A DNA stretch of 64,000 nt from a virus: IMG/VR virus record IMGVR_UViG_3300044701_002789, positions 62,001 to 126,000 of that record. One strand, written 5' to 3'. Position 1 is the first letter of the stretch. Every line of letters starts with the position of its first letter. Positions 38,403 to 47,598 of the stretch are shown piece by piece. A program made the position numbers and the translations under genes. The notes below the pieces were generated by a model. It had not been told where the DNA came from. It saw only the letters and a program-made list of their open reading frames with translations, and searched no databases.

Positions 38403-39605
38403 TCAGCGGTTTGCAACTGCTGAAAGAGTTCTGAGATAAGCGTTCATTGAATCTGAGTGGAACTCAGGTGAAACGTCTACACCTTCAGATAGTGTTTCAG
38501 ATGTTGCTAATGGAGCAACTACTCTTGATGGGAAATATGATTCCCTCAAAGTCTCCAGTTTTTCACGATATTGTGCATCACTTTCAAACTCAACACTTTC
38601 AGCAAGTGAAGCGAGCTTTTCTTTCTGTGTGGTAGCTAGACCTTCAGAAATTTCATCAAAGATTCTGTCTGCAACAGATTCAGATAAACGCTTGTTTAAA
38701 TGAATGTTCTTTTCAATTTGCTCGTTGAGTTTAGTCTCCATATCATCAAGTTTTTCTGCCATACTCTCAAGTACATCATATTTTTCTTCAGGTAATTCTA
38801 CATAATGCTCTTCAAAAAGTTGCTTGAGACCACCAAGGAATGACTCAGTGAGTTCTTCCTTGAGTCCGTTTTGAACGGCAAGAACGTTTTCGTTCATCCA
38901 TTCATCGGCAACATATTCTAGATATGCGTCTACACGCTCTTCTAGTTCTCCTGCGATTTCTTGAACTTGTTCTACAAGACGATTCTCGTATTCAACTTCA
39001 AGAGACTCGCGGATTTCATTAACTTTTGTGCGAAGTGCTGATTCAAAAATCAGTCTTGCTTTTTCTTGGAATTCTTCGGAGAGTTCCTCACCTTCAAGAA
39101 GGGCATTGACATCTTCATCAATGTCAAACTCTTCCTTCATATCATCATCTTCTTCTTCCTTTTTCTTTTTCTTAGAATCACCTTTTCCTTCTTCATCTCC
39201 TTCTTCATCATCTTCTTCATCATCTTCTTCTTCGGTAATCACATCTTCATCTTCATCTTCCATATCTTCTTCAATATAATCTTCATCTTCTAGTTCTTCT
39301 TCTTCCTTTACGGCATCAGACTTTTTAATTCCTTTCATAGGATCGGAACCTTTTGCGCCCTTATTTACAATATCCTTGACTTGCTTAAGGGGAGATCCTG
39401 CATCCTTTAGTTCTGCAGAACCATCGTCTGGTTTGTAATTTTGTGGTGTAGGTCCACCCAAATCTATCCAACTAGTAGATTGACCATCGGGAATACCCGT
39501 AGTCAATTTTTGCATAGGATCTGCTGCTTTAGCGTTTGCATTCACAGCAGTTCTGGATTGCTTAGTGCCTACTTCCATTTCCTGTAGATTTTTGCCACGA
39601 GACAT
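38403..39605 (-). CDS. 22: prohead core scaffolding protein (T4 gp22-like)
   Basis: A 400-aa scaffold that is degraded by gp21. It has an N-terminal linker, an extremely acidic low-complexity stretch (about residues 100-165, runs of E and D), then a long helical part. Several gp21-type sites are visible: LLE-G, IFE-S, LAE-S. The C-terminus ends in AYLRTLSAVANR. It is followed by gp23 (54 nt) and preceded by a tandem late box. Confidence 0.93.
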   Translation of the reverse strand: MSRGKNLQEMEVGTKQSRTAVNANAKAADPMQKLTTGIPDGQSTSWIDLGGPTPQNYKPDDGSAELKDAGSPLKQVKDIVNKGAKGSDPMKGIKKSDAVKEEEELEDEDYIEEDMEDEDEDVITEEEDDEEDDEEGDEEGKGDSKKKKKEEEDDDMKEEFDIDEDVNALLEGEELSEEFQEKARLIFESALRTKVNEIRESLEVEYENRLVEQVQEIAGELEERVDAYLEYVADEWMNENVLAVQNGLKEELTESFLGGLKQLFEEHYVELPEEKYDVLESMAEKLDDMETKLNEQIEKNIHLNKRLSESVADRIFDEISEGLATTQKEKLASLAESVEFESDAQYREKLETLRESYFPSRVVAPLATSETLSEGVDVSPEFHSDSMNAYLRTLSAVANR

Positions 39606-39641
39606 TTGAAACTCTCCGTTTAACTTTTAATTAAGTAACTA

Positions 39642-39653
39642 TATTTATTTATA
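39642..39653 (-). promoter_or_regulatory. tandem late promoter box for gp22
   Basis: The minus strand reads TATAAATAAATA, containing TATAAATA (39653-39646) and the overlapping AATAAATA, about 40 nt upstream of gp22. Confidence 0.72.
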
Positions 39654-39663
39654 ATTTAACATT

Positions 39664-40311
39664 TTACAATGAGTTTAAAAACTCATCAAATAGTTCAAGT
39701 TTTTTCTCTTGATACTGTCTTGTTTCAACTAAACGATTTATTTTTGTTCTAGTTTTTTCTATTAACCAAGAATTTCTAGATGCATCATAAATCCATTCAA
39801 CACCTTCCATAATTCCTTGAACAAAGGCATCAGGTGCAGAAGGATCTGCTACAATATCTGCAGCAGTAGCAAGCATGAAATCTTCACCAACTTCTTTATA
39901 ACCTTTATTATTTTCTCTAAGAGAACCAATTCCACGCGAAGAAACACCAAGGGTAACGCCATCATTGAGAAGTGATTCTGCAATTTTTCCCATTGGGGTA
40001 GAAAGAATTTGCGCCTTTCCAATCCAATTATTTCCCTCACATGTAAGAGAAACAATTTTATGAGAAACTCTATCAAGATTTACTGTGGGACCTTCTGGGT
40101 GTCCAAGTTCTCCAAGAGCACGACCTTTTTGAATATAATTTTCATTATAACGTCTCACTTCCTTTTCCATAATTGAAAATGGATACATTCTTCCATTTCT
40201 ATTCACACATTCCGATTGTAAAAAAGGTCCTGTAATATAAAGTCTTTGGGAATCACCCTTACCTTCTTTAATAACTTTAACCTGTTCTATTTCTTCTGTG
40301 ATTAATTTCAT
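39664..40311 (-). CDS. 21: prohead core protease (T4 gp21-like)
   Basis: A 215-aa serine protease that trims capsid and core proteins during head maturation. The conserved GELGHPEGP (His71) and LGVSSRGIG (catalytic Ser124 or Ser125) are present. It should cut after (L/I)-x-E, sites found in gp22, gp23 and several accessory proteins of this window. It is 4 nt downstream of the 88-aa gene. Confidence 0.95.
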   Translation of the reverse strand: MKLITEEIEQVKVIKEGKGDSQRLYITGPFLQSECVNRNGRMYPFSIMEKEVRRYNENYIQKGRALGELGHPEGPTVNLDRVSHKIVSLTCEGNNWIGKAQILSTPMGKIAESLLNDGVTLGVSSRGIGSLRENNKGYKEVGEDFMLATAADIVADPSAPDAFVQGIMEGVEWIYDASRNSWLIEKTRTKINRLVETRQYQEKKLELFDEFLNSL

Positions 40312-40315
40312 TTTC

Positions 40316-40582
40316 TTAGTTGGTGAATCCTACTTTTGATACTTTTATTTCTGCCGATGTCCAAATAACATCTGTTGGAAGTTTTTCCAAAAATTCAACA
40401 GAATTTCCAGGCATTGAAAAGTAGTTACTAGTCGCTGCACCAACTGAAGATGCAATTGCTACCGTAACAATTCCTGAAGTAATATTATGAAGTCTTAAAC
40501 AAGTTGCATTTGATATACTTGATGCCACTCCAGCACTAATTGGAGTAGATATTTCAGATTCAATTATTCTTGTTCTTTGCAT
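40316..40582 (-). CDS. small structural protein beside gp21, 88 aa
   Basis: A hydrophobic, beta-rich protein (STPISAGVASSISNATCLRL, SGIVTVAIASS and FLEKLPTDVIWTSAEIKV). It resembles small phage head or fibre accessory domains that bind through a beta-barrel, but no family name can be given. Its own late box (AATAAATA, 40611-40604) lies 21 nt upstream, and it sits among prohead genes. Confidence 0.7.
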   Translation of the reverse strand: MQRTRIIESEISTPISAGVASSISNATCLRLHNITSGIVTVAIASSVGAATSNYFSMPGNSVEFLEKLPTDVIWTSAEIKVSKVGFTN

Positions 40583-40603
40583 TTTATGAGATTGTATTTT
40601 AAC

Positions 40604-40611
40604 TATTTATT
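40604..40611 (-). promoter_or_regulatory. late promoter box AATAAATA
   Basis: Matches NATAAATA on the minus strand, 21 nt upstream of the 88-aa gene. Confidence 0.55.
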
Positions 40612-40615
40612 TAAA

Positions 40616-40777
40616 TCATTCTCCTTCAGCATCTTCTGCGTTAAACAGAGAAGATGCTACATGTGGTCTTATTGCTTCAATTCTTTCTGCAGCTTTAGCA
40701 AACAAAACATCTTTAATCGTGTCGCTGATTTGAGCAGGTGACTCATCTGCCACAATCATATTCATAAGTTCTTCCAT
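40616..40777 (-). CDS. 67: small prohead core protein (gp67-like), 53 aa
   Basis: The frame reads MEELMNMIVADESPAQISD, then IKDVLFAKAAERIEAIRP and ends NAEDAEGE. The acidic, helical character and the place between portal gp20 and protease gp21 match T4 gp67 (prohead core), though T4's is longer (80 aa). I recall nearly the same ORF in other cyanophages at this site. The stop is TGA. Confidence 0.68.
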   Translation of the reverse strand: MEELMNMIVADESPAQISDTIKDVLFAKAAERIEAIRPHVASSLFNAEDAEGE

Positions 40778-40817
40778 AAAAATTAATATGTTAACTATCT
40801 TTTATTTAGATTCTTTT

Positions 40818-42485
40818 TTATTTTGGAGGTTCTACTGCTTTATCATTAACTAATGGTTCTATTGGAACTTGCCCAGAAGCACCATTTATGTTGTCTCCTG
40901 TAGTAGGCATAGGTAGACCTGTAGCAGGATCAATAGGAGCATTGGGATCAGGAATTTTGCCCTCTTCAATTTCTTGTTGAATGAGAATATCTTCTTCCAA
41001 AATCTCTTCATCAGTTTGACGAAGTATTTTTCTTCTAATATAATTTTGTGAGTAATACTTACCGATATATGGTTCCGCAGTTGCTGCCATATTTAATCTT
41101 TCTGTCATTAACTCAGCTTCTTTTAGTTCTGAGAAATGATTATCATACAGGAAGTCATATTGAATATGTTCCCGCATTATCTTCCAATCTTCTGCAGTAA
41201 TTATATTCTTAAGAATTAATTGTGTTTTTAACATGTCGTTAAACATGTTAGAGAATCTTTTTCGCAATCTACCAACAAACTTAGTAAATTTCAGTTCATC
41301 GCGTAGAATTTCAGAAGAACGCCCAAGATTAAATCCACCTTCTCCCCCAATTCTTGTTGGCGGAACATTTAGTGAACGATAAAGTTTTTCTTGGAAATAT
41401 TTAATATCTGTAATCTCTCCGAGATTTTGACCTCCAGGAAGGGTGGTAATTTCTGTACCTCTACCACCTTCTCTTCTAGGCAACCAAAAGTCTTCAAGCA
41501 TACTCATGAATTTTTTATCATCGCGTAGTTCTCCAGTTGATGCATCATAAACAAGTTTATTTCTATAGCGCATCATAACATCACGAAGATATTGCTCTGC
41601 TTTTGCTTTTGGTAGATTGCCAACATCAATGTAAAAAATTCTACGTTCTGGTGCTCTTGATAATCTATAGATAACCAAACTATCTTCAATCATTCGGAGT
41701 TGATTGAGTGATTTAATTGCTTTATGGAGATATGAGAGACAAGTACCTTTATTTCTATCTACTAGACCAGAAGTGCAATAAGTGATAGAATCTCTTGAGA
41801 ACTTTACCCCACCATTTTGCGATGAAGAAGGTGTTCCAGGTTGACCCCCAAGCGATCCAACAGGATATGATGCTTTGGGAGTATACATAAAAAATTCTTC
41901 AATTTCTGGAAAATTATAATCTATTGGGTCATTTAAGTCATTTTTTATTGAACCCACACCTTCGTTCTTTTTCTTTTTCTGCTTTCTGATGAATCTCATC
42001 TTCATTGCATCAATATAACGAAGTTCTTGTATACCTTCTTGTGGATTTTTTATATCAATTAGTTTATGGTAATAGAGTCTACCATCAATATACCAATTTC
42101 TATAAATTTCATGACATTTTTTATCAAAATCTAATAATTCAAGAATATATTTAAATTCTTCTCTTATTTTTTCTTTAATGCCATCACTGGCGTTTAAATT
42201 TGATAATTCTATTTTTACCGGGGAATCATTAGTATCCGAAACAATTGCTTCATTTACAATATCTTCAATGGCACTATCAACTTCTGGATGAAGTGCCATT
42301 TCACGATATCTTTTTATCATTTCAAATTCGGTTCTATAGACACCTTCAATGTCTACATAAGAACCAAAAAATCCACTAGTCAAATAATGGTCAACCCCGT
42401 CCTCATTATTTTGAGGAACGGGGGACACTACTCCAGGTGATTGGAGATTTTTATCGTCAATTGAAAATCCAAATAATCTTGCCAT
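40818..42485 (-). CDS. 20: portal vertex protein (T4 gp20-like)
   Basis: A 555-aa portal that forms the dodecameric DNA channel and seeds head assembly. Typical blocks are YREMALHPEVDSAIEDIVNE, YRLSRAPERRIFYIDVGNLP, GGRGTEITTLPGGQNLGE and a proline/asparagine-rich tail. The length is usual for cyanophage gp20. It is 29 nt downstream of gp19. Confidence 0.96.
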   Translation of the reverse strand: MARLFGFSIDDKNLQSPGVVSPVPQNNEDGVDHYLTSGFFGSYVDIEGVYRTEFEMIKRYREMALHPEVDSAIEDIVNEAIVSDTNDSPVKIELSNLNASDGIKEKIREEFKYILELLDFDKKCHEIYRNWYIDGRLYYHKLIDIKNPQEGIQELRYIDAMKMRFIRKQKKKKNEGVGSIKNDLNDPIDYNFPEIEEFFMYTPKASYPVGSLGGQPGTPSSSQNGGVKFSRDSITYCTSGLVDRNKGTCLSYLHKAIKSLNQLRMIEDSLVIYRLSRAPERRIFYIDVGNLPKAKAEQYLRDVMMRYRNKLVYDASTGELRDDKKFMSMLEDFWLPRREGGRGTEITTLPGGQNLGEITDIKYFQEKLYRSLNVPPTRIGGEGGFNLGRSSEILRDELKFTKFVGRLRKRFSNMFNDMLKTQLILKNIITAEDWKIMREHIQYDFLYDNHFSELKEAELMTERLNMAATAEPYIGKYYSQNYIRRKILRQTDEEILEEDILIQQEIEEGKIPDPNAPIDPATGLPMPTTGDNINGASGQVPIEPLVNDKAVEPPK

Positions 42486-42514
42486 TATTATAATAACTGT
42501 AATTGTTCAGTTAT

Positions 42515-43117
42515 TTAGGCTGCTTTTGGACTTGTAGGATACCAGAACTGAACTTGGAATTCTACGGTGAATTCTTCAATAGTATCTGATGTTTCGTATG
42601 ATAAATCAATCTGGGAAATATTTGTTGGGAAAATATCAACAAATTCATACTGGGCAAGTATGTTTGCATTTCCGCCAGTACCTTGACCACTCTCTTGAGC
42701 GACTACAGCACGACCAAGTTGTCTTACCGTAGCATTTGTCATATAAGATGCTGGTTCAGTAAGTCCACTATGGTCTGAATATTGACCAACATTTTGCATC
42801 CAAGCTTCAAATACTCTTCTGTACATGAAATCTTCATCATTGATAACTGTAATTGTCCAGGTATCAAATGTTCTGTCTCCAGCAACTTTTAAAATTCTAC
42901 CTCTAAATGGTATATCAATTGGTGCTATATTTGATGCTGGTAAAGCAGCTGCTTTACATAAGAATGTGAATTTTTCAGCATCAAATCCAACACTGTCTCC
43001 TTGGACATTAAGATTAATTCCAGGTAGAGAAGGCATTGTTACCTCAAATAGATTGGGTCTGGCGCCTCCACCAGATAGTTTTGTTTTGAATTGTGATAAA
43101 CCTTTAATGGTTGCCAT
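42515..43117 (-). CDS. 19: tail tube protein (T4 gp19-like)
   Basis: A 200-aa tube subunit around which the sheath contracts. Visible blocks are GGGARPNLFEVTMPSLPG, PIDIPFRGRILKVAGDRTF, WTITVINDEDFMYRRVFE and the final strand FTVEFQVQFWYP. It has a strong ribosome site (AGGAGG) and lies 34 nt downstream of sheath gene gp18. Confidence 0.95.
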   Translation of the reverse strand: MATIKGLSQFKTKLSGGGARPNLFEVTMPSLPGINLNVQGDSVGFDAEKFTFLCKAAALPASNIAPIDIPFRGRILKVAGDRTFDTWTITVINDEDFMYRRVFEAWMQNVGQYSDHSGLTEPASYMTNATVRQLGRAVVAQESGQGTGGNANILAQYEFVDIFPTNISQIDLSYETSDTIEEFTVEFQVQFWYPTSPKAA

Positions 43118-43151
43118 TTTTAGATCCTCCTATTGTAATTAATTATAAAGA

Positions 43152-45338
43152 TCAAACAGAACCTGCAACTTCTTCAAATGAAACACCAGTTCTGGTTGCA
43201 ACAAATGTTAAAGTTACATAATTGATAGACTTAGCTGGTTTTAGGAAAATGTCTGCCCTAAATTCATTATTATCAATAATGTCTGGAGTATTATTGGAGG
43301 CATCGCAACGAACAAGAAATCCGTAAAGACCACGTTTTGCCTGAACATCGCGGAGATATGGTTCAACGACATTGATAAAGTTTGCTCTGGTAATTTCATC
43401 ATTCAATTCAAAGAGTTGAGCCTGCGCAGTTCTCTCTAGTGATTGCTCAATAGTTAAGAATAAGCGACGAACATTAATACGATCAAAAGCGGAAGCGTAA
43501 CCAAGAGCTGTTTTATCACCATAAAGTAAAATTCCAATTCCTGGTTGATTTACAATTGCATTAACTCTTTGTGGATACAATTGATCTCTTTGTGCCTTAT
43601 TTGGATTGTATGCAAGTTTGATTGCATTATTAAGAATTCCTCTTTGTTGTCCAGCTGGTGAGAACCAAGGATAAGCAAAAATGGAAGTTCTTACCATCAA
43701 TCCAGCAACGTCTGGGTTGCAAGGAATATAACGGAATTTATTGTTGAATCTGTCATAAGTGTACTTATAACCTGAATCAAAAACAGCGTATGATGATGAT
43801 GGTAATGGTGCAAAGAATTCAATAATATTATCGGTCTGCGTGTCAGTATTGGTAATATCCACTACCGCTTCGCGGTGAGGAGAAATAACTGCCATGCAAT
43901 CTTTTCTTGAATTTGCAATATCAATCAATGTTCTAGCCTTAGCTTGAGATTGATAGATATCACTTAGACCTGGACCCATGATTAAGTAATCTACTGCAAT
44001 TTCATCTCTATTTGAGAAAAGATTATAAGAAGTGATTAGATCTCCAAGTGTAACATTCATTCCACCATTATCGGAGTAATCTTTACCACCAGTTAAATTA
44101 TAAACTACATTTCCAAGGGCACTAAATGTTTTATCCTGTGCTGGTTCATTCCAGAGACCTTGTGGTGCAGTATAGGCAGTAAAAGAAGAACTAAAACCGA
44201 CTGGAGCAGTATCTTCATTTGCATTTTGATCATCAGAAGGATTGTCGCCAACAAAAAGATACTTTGAATAAAGTGCAATATAATTTTTCCACCAGATTTT
44301 TTGTGGGGAATTTACCGCAGAAATTGCATCAGAAGCTTTTGATAGTCCAATATGCTTTTCTAAGATATTTCCTTGAATTCCTGTAACGGATCCAGTGTCA
44401 TCAATTACAACTACGTGAATTTCATCACTTTTTGAGTTTCTTTCGCCTGCATACTGACTAGTGCCAGGTTTTGGTGCAATTGATCTCCAGAAAACTGAAG
44501 CATTACTTAATTCAATAGTTTGGTTATCATACCAATCAAGAACATTAGATGATCCTAATGTTGCACTAGTAGTTCCTACTCCTGCATTAGTAACAAATGT
44601 TACAACATCACTTGGTCTAAATGATCTCAGATCACTTCTCTGAGCATAAGTGATAGGAATTTCGGCATTAGAACCATCAACTAATGAAACTATTTTAACA
44701 TCAACAGTACGATTAGATGTTGATACGCCAGTTACGATACCTTTTAAGTAACCAGTAAATGTTGTGGTAGTGCCAATTCCAGCCGAAGGTACACTAGTTA
44801 ATGAAGTAGTAACACCATAACCAACTGCTATCTCTTCAATTACGGATGTTGCTATACCAGTAAAAGTTTGATCTGCTTTATCATCAATTACACAAACTTT
44901 TAAGTTATTTGCCCAGGATCCTGGATTTTTTGCTGCAAAAATATAATTTGCAACATCATCTGCATAGTTTGCCTCATAATCATCAAAGTTCTTGATTTTG
45001 AGACTTGGTTCACCTGCAGTTGATACGCCGGATGCATTTCTAATAGCGTTTGCATTCACTAAATTAGAACCACTGGTTCTTACGACCTTAAGAACACCAC
45101 CATAAGAAAGAAAAGAAGATGCACTCATCCAGTATTCGTACTGTGCATCTGTGGAAATTGGTTTTCCAAAAACGTTAATTAACTCTTGCTCTGTAGTGAT
45201 GTCAATTGGTTCATCAATAGGTCCAATTGCAAAAGGTCCTGCAATTGCCCCAATATTATCTAGTACATTATCAGCTCTTCCTACAGTTAAATCAACCTCA
45301 CGGATAAGAACACCGGGAGATAATTGAGGAGTAGCCAT
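43152..45338 (-). CDS. 18: contractile tail sheath protein (T4 gp18-like)
   Basis: A 728-aa sheath subunit. The start SPGVLIREVDLTVG and the C-terminal domain (GRDVQAKRGLYGF-like stretch YLRDVQAKRGLYGFLVRC, then FLKPAKSINYVTLTF) are typical. The late box AATAAATA (45379-45372) lies 34 nt upstream. It is larger than T4 gp18 (659 aa), mostly in the surface domain around residues 170-330. Confidence 0.96.
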   Translation of the reverse strand: MATPQLSPGVLIREVDLTVGRADNVLDNIGAIAGPFAIGPIDEPIDITTEQELINVFGKPISTDAQYEYWMSASSFLSYGGVLKVVRTSGSNLVNANAIRNASGVSTAGEPSLKIKNFDDYEANYADDVANYIFAAKNPGSWANNLKVCVIDDKADQTFTGIATSVIEEIAVGYGVTTSLTSVPSAGIGTTTTFTGYLKGIVTGVSTSNRTVDVKIVSLVDGSNAEIPITYAQRSDLRSFRPSDVVTFVTNAGVGTTSATLGSSNVLDWYDNQTIELSNASVFWRSIAPKPGTSQYAGERNSKSDEIHVVVIDDTGSVTGIQGNILEKHIGLSKASDAISAVNSPQKIWWKNYIALYSKYLFVGDNPSDDQNANEDTAPVGFSSSFTAYTAPQGLWNEPAQDKTFSALGNVVYNLTGGKDYSDNGGMNVTLGDLITSYNLFSNRDEIAVDYLIMGPGLSDIYQSQAKARTLIDIANSRKDCMAVISPHREAVVDITNTDTQTDNIIEFFAPLPSSSYAVFDSGYKYTYDRFNNKFRYIPCNPDVAGLMVRTSIFAYPWFSPAGQQRGILNNAIKLAYNPNKAQRDQLYPQRVNAIVNQPGIGILLYGDKTALGYASAFDRINVRRLFLTIEQSLERTAQAQLFELNDEITRANFINVVEPYLRDVQAKRGLYGFLVRCDASNNTPDIIDNNEFRADIFLKPAKSINYVTLTFVATRTGVSFEEVAGSV

Positions 45339-45371
45339 TTAAAATTCTCCTAACTCAGTTTACCTAAAAAA

Positions 45372-45379
45372 TATTTATT
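45372..45379 (-). promoter_or_regulatory. late promoter box AATAAATA for gp18
   Basis: Matches NATAAATA on the minus strand, 34 nt upstream of the tail sheath gene. Confidence 0.62.
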
Positions 45380-45420
45380 AAAACCTTACTTTTCATTCGG
45401 GAAACGCTGCGTGAACAGAT

Positions 45421-45651
45421 CTACCAGTCAGGATATTCCCACATTTTAACACTTGGAGTATCTTTTCTACTTCCAATGATTCTTTTTTTAGTGCAATTTT
45501 TACATTCATAAGAAAAAGAAGAAGAAACCGGACCTCTATCTTTCCTTGTCCTATAAAATTCATCTATTAAATTTTTAGTCAATCCGCATTTCTTACATCT
45601 TCGTTCATATAAAAATAAATGATCAAGATTTAAATTATCATCTAGATTCAT
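45421..45651 (-). CDS. zinc-ribbon protein directly after gp17, 76 aa
   Basis: Two CxxC pairs are visible (CKKCGLTKNLIDEFY and ECKNCTKKR), spaced as in zinc ribbons found in some HNH nucleases; the HNH residues themselves are not seen. Start ATG 45651 shares one base with the gp17 stop codon (TAATG), so translation is coupled. A link to packaging is inferred only from position. Confidence 0.7.
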   Translation of the reverse strand: MNLDDNLNLDHLFLYERRCKKCGLTKNLIDEFYRTRKDRGPVSSSFSYECKNCTKKRIIGSRKDTPSVKMWEYPDW

Positions 45652-47312
45652 TACAAATAATTCCACATGTATGAAAACTCTGCTTGAGCATCGCCATATT
45701 CATCGGTATACCATCTATCACCATTATTATCAACAAAAGTATTTTCATCATTTATTCCATCAACAATAAATCCAAAAGGAGACATATCTTGCTCTACTTG
45801 ATTTTTTTGTTCTTCATATATCTTTTTTCTTATATCTTGATCGGTTAATTCTTTAAAATAATCTTGAAGGATTAACCAAGCATATATTACTAAGCACATA
45901 ACTAAATCATCATTTCTACCTTCTTCACACTCAAAAGAATTTCCTTTTTGTATAAATGTAGTTAATTCGTTTATGATTTCAAAATCTTCAAATATTAATT
46001 TAGTATCTTCAATTAGAGTTTTTAAATTTAAACATCCAACTTTTTTAGTAGTTTTGGACATTTTTACGCCAAGTTGAACTTTTTTTCCAGAAAAACCTTG
46101 TCCTAATATTTGTCCAGCACGACCCCTCATTGTGCTCATTAAAAGATTAGGATATTCTAAGTCGTAGTGTAGACCTGCAGCAACTTGATCTCCAATATCA
46201 TTTACTTCACAAAGTATAAATGCTTTATTGTAAGAAGTTGCAACTTCTTTTATTATTTGAGGGAATAGAATAGGTCTTATTTGATTGTTTCTATACTTAG
46301 CAACTACCTTATGTGGGAACTGTGAGACATCTATTACCAAAAAGGCAGAATAGTCCTTCTCAACGCCTCTAGCAACGTCTACAGTGACCACATAGGTGTG
46401 ATCTTCCTGTGGGTCTTCATATACATCTAAACCGGCACTAGAAGTCTTTGGATTGGTGAAAACTAAACGATTTAAAACGGGACCAGATATTAGTGTATCG
46501 GAAGATCCTAAAAATAGACATTCAAATTCCTGCCTCCATTGACTTTCGCTGGTGTTTGCAATGGTAGTTTTTTTGAAGTTTTCATCTCTACCCGGAACAT
46601 CAGTCCAATGTACTTCAATGGGAACATATTCGTTTTTATTCTTTTGAGCATCATCCCATAACCGATAAAAATGATTCATACCGTAAGGAGTGCTGACCAC
46701 GATAACCTTAGAAGATAATCCGGAAGTAATTACTGGATATACCGAACTAAAGAAGTTATCTGCAACTTGGTTTGGAACGAACGCAAATTCGTCTAAGAAA
46801 ATAATATTATAAGTTCCTCCACGGATTGATGATGCAGAGGTTGACGCTGCAGTAATTTTTGATTTATTTTCCAGTTCCATAGAACCTTTATTCCATGAAA
46901 CAACACCTTGCTGTAACCATTTTGGTAGGTTCTCATAACCTGTCTGTAGACGATCTAAAAGATCTCTGGCAGTAGATGCTTTGTTGGCAAGAATTGCTAT
47001 ATTTACATTATCATTAAAAATAGCATAATGTAATAAGTATGAAACTACTGTAGTACTCTTTCCAGACTGTCTTGGTAGTTTACATATACTAAAGCGGTTA
47101 TTGTGGAATGTATCTACCATTTTTTCCTGGAAAGGATACATATCAAATCCAGTTAAACCATGGTCAAGTGTTACGATTTTAATATAATTTCTTGCAAAAT
47201 ATACCGGATCTTGGGCACACTTGACCCATTCAATAATTTGATCTTCGGTAAATTCCATTTTGGTATTCGCTTTTTTTAGAAGCGGATTACCAAGATAATA
47301 CTCATCTGCCAT
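45651..47312 (-). CDS. 17: terminase large subunit (T4 gp17-like)
   Basis: A 553-aa packaging motor ATPase and nuclease. Walker A is LPRQSGKS (residues 79-86), Walker B is IIFLDEFAFVP, and the nuclease acidic motifs are in TVDVARGVEKDYSAF and later in GRNDDLVMCLV. It acts with small subunit gp16 at the portal. It is 20 nt downstream of the 84-aa gene. Confidence 0.97.
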   Translation of the reverse strand: MADEYYLGNPLLKKANTKMEFTEDQIIEWVKCAQDPVYFARNYIKIVTLDHGLTGFDMYPFQEKMVDTFHNNRFSICKLPRQSGKSTTVVSYLLHYAIFNDNVNIAILANKASTARDLLDRLQTGYENLPKWLQQGVVSWNKGSMELENKSKITAASTSASSIRGGTYNIIFLDEFAFVPNQVADNFFSSVYPVITSGLSSKVIVVSTPYGMNHFYRLWDDAQKNKNEYVPIEVHWTDVPGRDENFKKTTIANTSESQWRQEFECLFLGSSDTLISGPVLNRLVFTNPKTSSAGLDVYEDPQEDHTYVVTVDVARGVEKDYSAFLVIDVSQFPHKVVAKYRNNQIRPILFPQIIKEVATSYNKAFILCEVNDIGDQVAAGLHYDLEYPNLLMSTMRGRAGQILGQGFSGKKVQLGVKMSKTTKKVGCLNLKTLIEDTKLIFEDFEIINELTTFIQKGNSFECEEGRNDDLVMCLVIYAWLILQDYFKELTDQDIRKKIYEEQKNQVEQDMSPFGFIVDGINDENTFVDNNGDRWYTDEYGDAQAEFSYMWNYL

Positions 47313-47332
47313 AAATCACCACTTTACCTTTT

Positions 47333-47587
47333 TTACCATTTTACAAGATTAGACCAATAAGCTGCCGACATCTTTCCTTTTGCAATGTTTTTTGCATGTC
47401 TTGATTGAAATCTATGTCTACGACTTGCATATTGCTTAGATTCTCCCTTCTTTTTAGGGGATCCTTTTACGCCACGTTGACCAAATCTAATGATTGTTTC
47501 TTTTCCATCTTCACATGCTTTGACGACATGAGATTTTCCAGTTTGAGAATCTCCTACAGGTTGTGCTTTAGGTTTGTTGCAAGGCAT
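47333..47587 (-). CDS. small basic conserved protein before gp17, 84 aa
   Basis: A basic protein (MPCNKPKAQPVGDSQTGKSH, IIRFGQRGVKGSPKKKGES, then ASRRHRFQSRHAKNIAKGK, SAAYWSNLVKW). I recall the FGQRGVKGSP and RRHRF-RHA blocks from phage proteins of unknown function. ATG 47587 has AAGG 5 nt upstream and is preferred; a GTG at 47602 overlapping the upstream stop codon (GTGA) is an alternative. DNA or RNA binding is plausible from charge only. Confidence 0.72.
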   Translation of the reverse strand: MPCNKPKAQPVGDSQTGKSHVVKACEDGKETIIRFGQRGVKGSPKKKGESKQYASRRHRFQSRHAKNIAKGKMSAAYWSNLVKW

Positions 47588-47598
47588 TTCTGCCTTAC

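Noticed and set aside
39028-39293. Serine- and phenylalanine-rich plus-strand frames opposite gp22.
   Set aside because: Reverse complement of the acidic repeat; no ribosome site, promoter or family.
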